Source: UBA11373 sp046714175
GTDB taxonomy: Bacteria > Actinomycetota > Acidimicrobiia > Spongiisociales > UBA11373
DNA: 18,137 nt
NCBI GenBank assembly: GCA_046714175.1
Contig: JBKKBI010000002.1
Coordinates: 1-18,137 of the forward strand
Direction: 5' to 3'
Shown here: positions 13,035-18,137 of the stretch, piece after piece
Layout of the letters: every line of letters begins with the position of its first letter
Numbering within the stretch: position 1 is the first letter of the stretch
Notes under the pieces: model-generated
Databases searched by the model: none
What the model was told of the DNA's origin: nothing
The model's input: the letters and a program-made list of their open reading frames with translations, nothing else
Translations under genes and position numbers: made by a program

Positions 13035-14459
13035 TCAGCCGGCGGTGGCCCAGCGTGTCCTCGGCGTGAGCAGCTCGGCGGCCGCGTCCGGACCCCAACT
13101 TCCCGCGGGATAGTCGAACACCGGGAGATCGGCGGTCAGCAAGGGGGTGTACAGCCGCCACGACTCCTCCACCTCGTCGCTGCGAACGAACAGCGTTTGA
13201 TCCCCCTCGATCACATCGGCGAGCAGCGTCTCGTAGGCATCTGGGATCGAGCCGAACTCCTCGGCGTAGGAAAACCGCAGCGCGATCGGACGCAGCCGGG
13301 TGGAGGCGCCGGGTTCCTTGACGTCGACCTCGAGGGAGAACCCCTCGTCAGGTTGCAGCGCCAGGCGCAGGATGTCATTGCTGGCGATGCAGTCGTCGAA
13401 CATGGCGTGGAACAAGCACACCGGCGGCTGGCGGAAGAGGACGGCCACCTCGGTGGTGCGGCGCGCCAGGGCCTTGCCGGCCCGGAGCAGGAAGGGAACT
13501 CCCTGCCAGCGCCAGTTGTCGATCCAGACGCGGAGGGCCGCGTAGGTCGCGGTGCGCGAACCGGGAGCCACCCCCGGCGTCTCCGCGTAGGCGGCCACCT
13601 GGTGTCCGTCCGCCGTGCCAGCAGTGAACTGTCCCAGGCGCAGCGCCGAAGCCGGGATCTCCCGGATCGAACGCAACACCTTCACTTTTTCGTCGCGCAC
13701 CGCATCCGCGGCAAAGGTCGGTGGAGCCTCCATGGCGACCAGCGTCAGCAGCTGGGTGAGATGACTCTGCACCATGTCGGCCAGAACCCCGGTCCGGTCG
13801 TAATAGCTGCCCCGTCCCGCCACGTCGAGCGTCTCGGACACGGTGATCTCCACCCGCTCCACACGGTCCCGGTTCCACGACGCCTCGAAAATGGGGTTCG
13901 TGAACCGAAACACCAGCAGGTTCTGCACTGTCTCCTTGCCAAGGTAATGGTCGATCCGAAAGATCTGGCCCTCGTTGAAATGAGTGTGCAGAGCCTCGTT
14001 GATCTCGCGGGCCGAGTCGAGATCCGACCCGAAGGGCTTCTCCACCACGATGCGGGTCCAACCCGGCCCGGTGGCAAGCCCGGCTGCCCCGAGTCGCGTG
14101 ATCGTCCCGGCGAAGGCTTCGGGGGGCAGCGCCAGGTACAGGACGCGGTTGCCGTCGAGATGATGGGCTCCGTCGAGTTCGTCGATGCGGCCCGCCAGAG
14201 CGCGCAGATCGCCGTCGCGGCTCACTCGTTCGTACGACACGTGGTGGTTTACCCAGGACGCGGCTTCCGGGGACGCCACTCCCGCGGCGACCAGAGCCGC
14301 AACCGCTATCGCCCGATAGCTGGCGTCATCGTGGTCCGAAGTGGCCGCCGCCAGCACATGGCAGCCACCCTCCGGCATGATCTTGTGGAGTGCCGGCAAG
14401 AGTTTGCGCATCGTCAGGTCCCCGGTGCCACCGACTACGAGAAAGAGGTGCGGGGTCAC
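13035..14459 (-). CDS. zwf: Glucose-6-phosphate 1-dehydrogenase
   Basis: 474 residues, normal length. It oxidises glucose-6-phosphate to 6-phosphogluconolactone with NADP+, the entry step of the oxidative pentose phosphate pathway. Motifs: the coenzyme loop VVGGTGDLTMRKLLPAL (8-24), EKPFGSDL (140-147) and the active-site peptide RIDHYLGKE (168-176), with catalytic H171-region residues and K175. The conserved AMEAPP and RW-x-GVPFLLRAGKAL segments follow. The GTG start at 14459 forms a GTGA overlap with the gnd stop, and family homology begins exactly there; the 20 upstream codons lie within gnd. The pairing with gnd means two NADPH-producing steps are translated together. 6-phosphogluconolactonase and OpcA genes are not in the window. 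Confidence 0.96.
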   Translation of the reverse strand: MTPHLFLVVGGTGDLTMRKLLPALHKIMPEGGCHVLAAATSDHDDASYRAIAVAALVAAGVASPEAASWVNHHVSYERVSRDGDLRALAGRIDELDGAHHLDGNRVLYLALPPEAFAGTITRLGAAGLATGPGWTRIVVEKPFGSDLDSAREINEALHTHFNEGQIFRIDHYLGKETVQNLLVFRFTNPIFEASWNRDRVERVEITVSETLDVAGRGSYYDRTGVLADMVQSHLTQLLTLVAMEAPPTFAADAVRDEKVKVLRSIREIPASALRLGQFTAGTADGHQVAAYAETPGVAPGSRTATYAALRVWIDNWRWQGVPFLLRAGKALARRTTEVAVLFRQPPVCLFHAMFDDCIASNDILRLALQPDEGFSLEVDVKEPGASTRLRPIALRFSYAEEFGSIPDAYETLLADVIEGDQTLFVRSDEVEESWRLYTPLLTADLPVFDYPAGSWGPDAAAELLTPRTRWATAG

Positions 14460-15901
14460 GCCCGATACGAGCCGGCGGAGGCGTCGCCGCCAGACCCGGT
14501 CCAATCGGTGTGGAACCACTCGCCCCGGGGACTGTCGATGCGCTCGTAGGTGTGGGCGCCGAAGTAGTCGCGCAGTGCCTGGATCAGGTTGGCGGGGAGA
14601 CGGGCGGTGCGATACGAATCGAAGAACCCCAGCGCCGAGGAGTAGGCCGGGACCGGGATCCCTGCGGTGACGGCGCGGCTCACGGTGCGCCGCCAGCCCT
14701 CCTGCGCTGCGGCGACGGCAGCCGCGAACTCGGGAGCGAGCACCAGGTTGGCCGGTGGCGGCTGCGCCGCAAAGGCATCACGGATCCGTTCCAGGAACAC
14801 GGCTCGAATGATGCAGCCCTCGCGCCACAGCAGGGCGATCGCCCCCGGATCGACCTCCCAGGCATGCTCTGTGGACGCAGCCTGCAGCAGCATGAACCCC
14901 TGGGCATAGGACACGATCTTTGACGCATACAGCGCCTGCTCCAGATCCGCCAGGATCGCGCTGAGGTCTCCGGTGATCTTCGGCTCGGGGCCGGGGAGCC
15001 GGGTCGATGCTTCCACCCGCTCCTCCTTGAGCGCCGAGATCGCCCGGGCGAACACCGCCTCGGCGACGAGGGTGAGCGGCTGGCCCATCTCCAGCGCCGC
15101 CTCCACCGTCCACCGTCCGGTGCCCTTTTGCCCGGCGGCATCGAGGATGCGATCCAAAACGGGCACACCGTCCTCGCGGTAGCGCAGGACCGCGGCGGTG
15201 ATCTCGACCAGATACGACTCCAGCCGACCCCGGTTCCACGAGTCGAACACCGTCGCCATCTCGTCGGGGTTCATTCCCAGTCCGGCCGACATGAAGTGGT
15301 AGGCCTCGGCAAGCAGCTGGATGTCGCCGTACTCGATGCCGTTGTGCACCATCTTGACGAAGTGCCCCGATCCCCCTGGTCCCACCCACGAGCAGCAGGG
15401 GGTGCCATCGGCCACCCGGGCGGCGATCCCCTGCAGCAGAGGTGCGATCAGCGGCCACGCCGCGGCATCCCCGCCAGGCATGATCGAAGGGCCGTGGCGC
15501 GCACCCTCCTCGCCTCCGGAGATCCCGGCGCCGACGAAGTGAATCCCGGCCTTGGAGAGGTCTTCGACTCGCCGCGCAGTGTCCGCGAAGTGACTGTTCC
15601 CTCCATCTATGACGACGTCCCCGGGGGTGAGGTGCGGCATCAGGGATGCGATCACCTCGTCGACCGGAGGTCCCGCCTTCACCATCAGGAGGAGGCGGCG
15701 CGGCCGTGACAGACCGGCGACGAGATCGGCGATCGTTTCTGCTCCCGTGATAGCGGTCCCGCGTGCCGCTCCGGCGAGGTACTCCTCGGTGCGCTCGGGG
15801 GTGCGGTTGTGCACCATCACTGCAAAGCCATGGTCGTCGAGGTTGAGGGCCAGGTTCTGTCCCATCACGGCAAGGCCGATGAGACCGATGTCGGCGGACA
15901 A
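14456..15901 (-). CDS. gnd: 6-phosphogluconate dehydrogenase, decarboxylating
   Basis: 481 residues, the long (dimeric) NADP type. It converts 6-phosphogluconate to ribulose-5-phosphate, CO2 and NADPH. The Rossmann motif is GLIGLAVMGQNLALN (6-20); HNRT (31-34) sits at the NADP 2'-phosphate site. GISGGEEGARHGPSIMPGG (126-144) and HFVKMVHNGIEYGD (180-193) carry the catalytic K183 and E190. The signature ILDAAGQKGTGRW follows. The start is TTG at 15901: GGGGAG lies about 5 nt upstream, and any later start would remove the coenzyme fold. The 3' end overlaps zwf by 4 bp. A 12-bp palindrome and candidate -10 sit in the 43-nt gap upstream, suggesting that gnd-zwf has its own regulated promoter. Confidence 0.96.
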   Translation of the reverse strand: MSADIGLIGLAVMGQNLALNLDDHGFAVMVHNRTPERTEEYLAGAARGTAITGAETIADLVAGLSRPRRLLLMVKAGPPVDEVIASLMPHLTPGDVVIDGGNSHFADTARRVEDLSKAGIHFVGAGISGGEEGARHGPSIMPGGDAAAWPLIAPLLQGIAARVADGTPCCSWVGPGGSGHFVKMVHNGIEYGDIQLLAEAYHFMSAGLGMNPDEMATVFDSWNRGRLESYLVEITAAVLRYREDGVPVLDRILDAAGQKGTGRWTVEAALEMGQPLTLVAEAVFARAISALKEERVEASTRLPGPEPKITGDLSAILADLEQALYASKIVSYAQGFMLLQAASTEHAWEVDPGAIALLWREGCIIRAVFLERIRDAFAAQPPPANLVLAPEFAAAVAAAQEGWRRTVSRAVTAGIPVPAYSSALGFFDSYRTARLPANLIQALRDYFGAHTYERIDSPRGEWFHTDWTGSGGDASAGSYRA

Positions 15902-15922
15902 CAGAACTCCCCGGTCGGTGGC

Positions 15923-15946
15923 GATCAGGCTACCGCGGTAGTGATC
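15923..15946. promoter_or_regulatory. Palindrome upstream of gnd-zwf (candidate operator)
   Basis: CTACCGCGGTAG (15930-15941) is a perfect 12-bp palindrome. Outer arms GATCA (15923-15927) and TGATC (15942-15946) extend the symmetry, with a 2-nt offset on one side. On the minus strand TAGCCT (15932-15927) fits a -10 and lies inside it. The placement, about 29-40 nt before the gnd TTG, suits a repressor site. It also touches the stop codon of the acetyltransferase gene. A hairpin without a loop is unlikely, so DNA-level recognition is the better reading. Confidence 0.45.
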
Positions 15947-16463
15947 ACCCGCTCGTGCCGGTATCAGACATGGGCGGAGAATCGAGCGTCCGACTCATCG
16001 CGATCATCGTGGCGCGCGAACGGGGCCGCAGCGGCTGGCGTTCGCCCGTGGGGACGAAGCCCTGCTCCAGGTAGAGATGGATCGCGGGGGAGTTGTCCTC
16101 GTTGACCCAGAGGCCGATGCTGGAGATGCCCTCTTGACGGCACCACTCCGCCGCAGCCGTGGCGAGTTCGGCTCCGATGCCACGGGACCGATGGACCGGA
16201 TCCACCCACATCGCCACGAGCTGAGCCTGCGGGGAGTCCGCGTCCCGAATCACCGCGCACATTCCGACCAGCGTCGCCCCCTCCACCGCCACCAGGCTGA
16301 CTTGTTGCGGCGTGGCGATGGCGCGCCGGCGCCACTCATCGGCATCGAGAGCGGTGTCGTCCGTCACGGTGGACGAAAAGGCGTCGGGGGCGGCGTTGAG
16401 GGCGCGCAGACGAAGCTGGCGGAGTTCGAGCCATTCCTCCGGGCGTACCGGGCGAATCTCCAT
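15945..16463 (-). CDS. GNAT-family N-acetyltransferase
   Basis: 172 residues with the GNAT fold. MEIRPVRPEEWLELRQLRLRAL is the usual first strand and helix. LVAMWVDPVHRSRGIGAELATAAAEW is motif A, with the acetyl-CoA pyrophosphate loop RSRGIG (92-97). IGLWVNEDNSPAIHLYLEQGFVPTGERQPL is motif B, with the Asn and Tyr typical of RimI/YhbS-like members. The acceptor (amine, peptide N terminus or small molecule) is unknown. The last ~15 residues (DSPPMSDTGTSG) are disordered. ATG 16463 has no Shine-Dalgarno; TACTAT lies 6 nt upstream, consistent with a leaderless mRNA of its own. It is 17 nt after the M1 peptidase stop, so read-through is also possible. Confidence 0.9.
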   Translation of the reverse strand: MEIRPVRPEEWLELRQLRLRALNAAPDAFSSTVTDDTALDADEWRRRAIATPQQVSLVAVEGATLVGMCAVIRDADSPQAQLVAMWVDPVHRSRGIGAELATAAAEWCRQEGISSIGLWVNEDNSPAIHLYLEQGFVPTGERQPLRPRSRATMIAMSRTLDSPPMSDTGTSG

Positions 16464-16469
16464 TGCCGG

Positions 16470-16475
16470 ATAGTA
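16470..16475 (-). promoter_or_regulatory. Candidate -10 for leaderless acetyltransferase transcript
   Basis: TACTAT on the minus strand matches TANNNT closely and is followed by CCGGCA (6 nt) and the ATG at 16463. There is no ribosome site, as expected for leaderless initiation. A -35 would fall within the end of the peptidase gene and is not evident. Confidence 0.45.
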
Positions 16476-16480
16476 CGGCG

Positions 16481-17938
16481 TCAGCCCGGGAAGGGCGGAA
16501 GTTTCGCGTCCTCGATCCAGGCGGTGAAGAGTCCGCCCAGGTCCAACCCGGACACCTCCTCGGCGACCGCGATGAAGTCGGCGCTGGAAACGTTGCCGAA
16601 ACGATGCTGGTCGTGATACTCGATGAGGATGGCCCGCATGGTGTCATCGCCGACGGCGCGGCGGAGGGCGTGCAGTGTCAGGCCGCCGCGCCAATACACC
16701 GCCGCCCCGAACAGTTCGCCCACCCCGGGATCGGCGATCGGCCGCAGCGTGGCGAACTCGAGGCTGCTGTAGAGGGTGGCGGCATATCCCTCCATGACGT
16801 CGGCGCCGTAACGGTGCTCCAGCCACAGGAACTCGCCGAAGGTGGCGAAGCCTTCGTTGAGCCAGATGTCCTGCCACGTGGAGAGGGTGACGCTGTCCCC
16901 GAACCACTGATGGGCAAGCTCATGGGCTACCACCTCCTCGCCGTCGAAGCCCGCCCCAATCAGCGTCATGGTCTGGGTCTCCATGGCGGCGGGGAAGCCC
17001 GGGACTACGACATGTCCGTACTCGGTGAAGGGATAGGCGCCGAACCAGGTTTCGAACAGGTCGAGCATCTCAGGGATGTCCGCAAACGCCGACGGCACCG
17101 AGGATCCAGTCGGCACAAAGTCGCGACGCACGATCCCATCGTGCTGTGGCCATTCCACCAATTCGTACTCGCCGACGACCAGCACGGCGAGGTACGTGGC
17201 CATCGGCTGATCCATCTCCCAGGTGTAGGTCGCCGACGACTCCGCGGTGATGGTTTCGATCAGCTCGCCGTTCGCCACCGCGGTGAGTCCGCGTGGCACG
17301 GAAGCAGTGATGACGAACGTTGCCTTGTCCGAGGGGTGATCGCTTCCCGGGAACCAGGTGCGGGCGCCGTCGGGTTCGGCGAAGACATAGGCGATGTCGT
17401 CGACGACGGTCCACCCCGCCTCGATCCCGATCGAGTCGACCAGCTGCCGTTCCGGGGTGCCGTGGTAGTCGACCACGACGACGAACTCCGCGCCGGTCGC
17501 GATCGGCTGCGGCGGAGTAACGACCACCTCGGGACCCTGCCGGGAGAACTCCGCGGGGGCACCATCGACGCGGATCGCGTCAACGGTGAGCCCAACCAGG
17601 TCGAGGTGAAAGGCGGGCAATGGTGCGGTGGCGATGGCGGTGAGGGTGGTGGTTGCGGCGACAAAGTCCCGGAGCGTCGGAGCAACCGTTATAGCGATGT
17701 CGTAATGGACGACGTCGTATCCGGGGTTGCCCAGATCGGGGTAGTACGGATCGCCGACACCGGTGCGTCCCAGCACAGCGATCGTCGACGTGGTCGGCAC
17801 GGGAATTGTGGTTGTGGTGGTCCCGGTGGTGTTCGGCAAGGTCGTCGTCGGCGCGGCGAGAGTGGTGGTCGCACTGCTGCCTCCTCCACAGGCGGCGACG
17901 ACGAGCAGCATGGCGATGTGGCGCCGGGAGCGAGTCAT
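16481..17938 (-). CDS. M1-family zinc metallopeptidase, predicted lipoprotein
   Basis: 485 residues from ATG 17938. A short signal peptide ends in the lipobox VVAAC (C17). A Thr/Pro-rich linker (about 24-53) follows, then an N-terminal beta domain and a gluzincin catalytic domain. Zinc motif: HELAHQWFGD (H339, E340, H343) with the third ligand in NEGFA (E362), giving the exact HExxH-x18-E spacing. The exopeptidase GAMEN-like motif is AAMET (317-321), with Thr replacing Asn. AVYWRGGLTLHALR contains the likely transition-state Tyr. The large C-terminal helical domain of long aminopeptidases is absent. It probably trims peptides outside the membrane; specificity is unknown. An upstream in-frame extension to 18049 is rejected because it would bury the signal peptide and runs through tandem repeats. 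Confidence 0.9.
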   Translation of the reverse strand: MTRSRRHIAMLLVVAACGGGSSATTTLAAPTTTLPNTTGTTTTTIPVPTTSTIAVLGRTGVGDPYYPDLGNPGYDVVHYDIAITVAPTLRDFVAATTTLTAIATAPLPAFHLDLVGLTVDAIRVDGAPAEFSRQGPEVVVTPPQPIATGAEFVVVVDYHGTPERQLVDSIGIEAGWTVVDDIAYVFAEPDGARTWFPGSDHPSDKATFVITASVPRGLTAVANGELIETITAESSATYTWEMDQPMATYLAVLVVGEYELVEWPQHDGIVRRDFVPTGSSVPSAFADIPEMLDLFETWFGAYPFTEYGHVVVPGFPAAMETQTMTLIGAGFDGEEVVAHELAHQWFGDSVTLSTWQDIWLNEGFATFGEFLWLEHRYGADVMEGYAATLYSSLEFATLRPIADPGVGELFGAAVYWRGGLTLHALRRAVGDDTMRAILIEYHDQHRFGNVSSADFIAVAEEVSGLDLGGLFTAWIEDAKLPPFPG

Positions 17939-17947
17939 GGGACGACG

Positions 17948-17953
17948 ACGATA
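17948..17953 (-). promoter_or_regulatory. Possible -10 for the M1 peptidase
   Basis: TATCGT on the minus strand fits TANNNT and is 9 nt from ATG 17938, giving a leader of at most a few nucleotides. There is no Shine-Dalgarno in the intervening GTC repeats. Weak evidence on its own. Confidence 0.3.
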
Positions 17954-17970
17954 CTGCCGCCCGGTGCGCA

Positions 17971-18137
17971 GCCCGCGTGTGCCCGCCGTGGTCTGCCCGC
18001 AGGGCAGACCCAATTTGCCCGCGTGTGCCCGCCGTGGTCTGCCCGCCATGGCCCCGGGTCTGCCCGCGTGTAGCGCCGTGGTCTTCCCGCGATGGCCCCG
18101 GGTCTGCCCGCCTGTGGCGCCGTGGTCTTCCCGCGAT
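17971..18137. repeat. Tandem array of ~45-bp GC-rich units, running off the window
   Basis: Four copies of a 29-30 bp core begin at 17971, 18017, 18062 and 18106, a period of 46, 45 and 44 bp. The first two cores (17971-18000 and 18017-18046) are identical. The third and fourth differ by a few substitutions and a one-base loss and share TGGTCTTCCCGC. Linkers are 15-16 bp; linkers two and three are nearly the same (ATGGCCCCGGGTCT shared), the first differs. The last copy is cut by the window edge, so the array is longer. It lies upstream of the M1 peptidase gene. The stretch 17939-18137 otherwise contains no gene I can support. Confidence 0.88.
17990..18010. repeat. Perfect 9-bp inverted repeat in the first array linker
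   Basis: GGTCTGCCC (17990-17998) and GGGCAGACC (18002-18010) flank a 3-nt loop, GCA. This stem forms only in the first linker, where the sequence departs from the array consensus. On the plus strand it is followed by CAATTTG, too weak for a terminator call. It lies 52 nt upstream of the peptidase start codon. Confidence 0.5.

Noticed and set aside
14230..14244. Second LexA-like box (GTTCGTACGA...)
   Set aside because: It lies inside zwf coding sequence and lacks the CGAAC-N4-GTTCG arrangement.
12906..14549. Plus-strand open frame (547 residues) opposite zwf
   Set aside because: A shadow of zwf with no motif; its existence follows from codon bias on the other strand.
17939..18049. N-terminal extension of the M1 peptidase
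   Set aside because: It would place 37 basic residues before a good lipoprotein signal peptide and is encoded by the tandem repeat array.
16463..18073. Long plus-strand open frame (536 residues) opposite the M1 peptidase and acetyltransferase
   Set aside because: It is antisense to a gene with clear catalytic motifs, has Gly/Arg/Asp-rich unstructured composition and no family motif. High GC makes such shadow frames common.
17971..18137. CRISPR array
   Set aside because: The 15-16 bp linkers are too short for spacers and two of the three are nearly identical to each other; no cas genes are nearby. It is an ordinary tandem repeat.

Overview
The window is a high-GC, gene-dense bacterial chromosome segment. 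It most likely comes from an actinobacterium, possibly an uncultured Acidimicrobiia-like lineage. This is inferred from several things: a deazaflavin (F420)-type nitroreductase, a mycobacteria-like proV-proW-proZ-proX osmoprotectant operon, a fused DEDDh exonuclease/GIY-YIG protein, a CGAAC-N4-GTTCG type LexA box, heavy use of GTG and TTG starts, and long antisense open frames of the kind high GC produces. I could not run a taxonomic search.

Layout. Positions 1-71 hold the tail of a plus-strand PLP-dependent threonine/serine dehydratase. At 188-1813 (minus) is a fused exonuclease/UvrC-like nuclease. Its start is immediately preceded by a leaderless-type -10 element and a near-perfect LexA (SOS) box. 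A small metal-binding cupin (1914-2300, plus) is divergent from it. The three intergenic gaps around these genes carry degenerate 7-bp (heptanucleotide) repeat tracts, seen nowhere else in the window.

From 2383 to 17938 every gene is on the minus strand with tiny gaps or 4-bp stop/start overlaps. In transcription order these are: an M1 lipoprotein metallopeptidase; a GNAT acetyltransferase; gnd-zwf (oxidative pentose phosphate pathway, overlapping by GTGA); a transhydrogenase alpha-1 subunit (pntAA) without its membrane partners; an FMN nitroreductase; metK; the osmoprotectant ABC transporter proV-proW-proZ-proX; a DUF1684 protein coupled to a deazaflavin-type oxidoreductase; a large TPM-domain membrane protein with a glycine-rich tail; and a TrmH/SpoU RNA 2'-O-methyltransferase.

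Themes. gnd, zwf and pntAA form an NADPH-supply cluster. proVWZX imports glycine betaine-like compatible solutes. Several junctions carry short inverted repeats that cover a Shine-Dalgarno sequence (metK, proV) or lie over a candidate promoter (gnd, pntAA). Ten of the sixteen complete genes appear to start with GTG or TTG. The far end (17971-18137) is a GC-rich tandem array of ~45-bp units upstream of the M1 peptidase gene, and it runs off the window. I see no tRNA, rRNA, CRISPR, insertion sequence, prophage or convincing U-tract terminator. Apart from the fused nuclease with its SOS box and the heptad repeats, the gene content looks like ordinary housekeeping chromosome.
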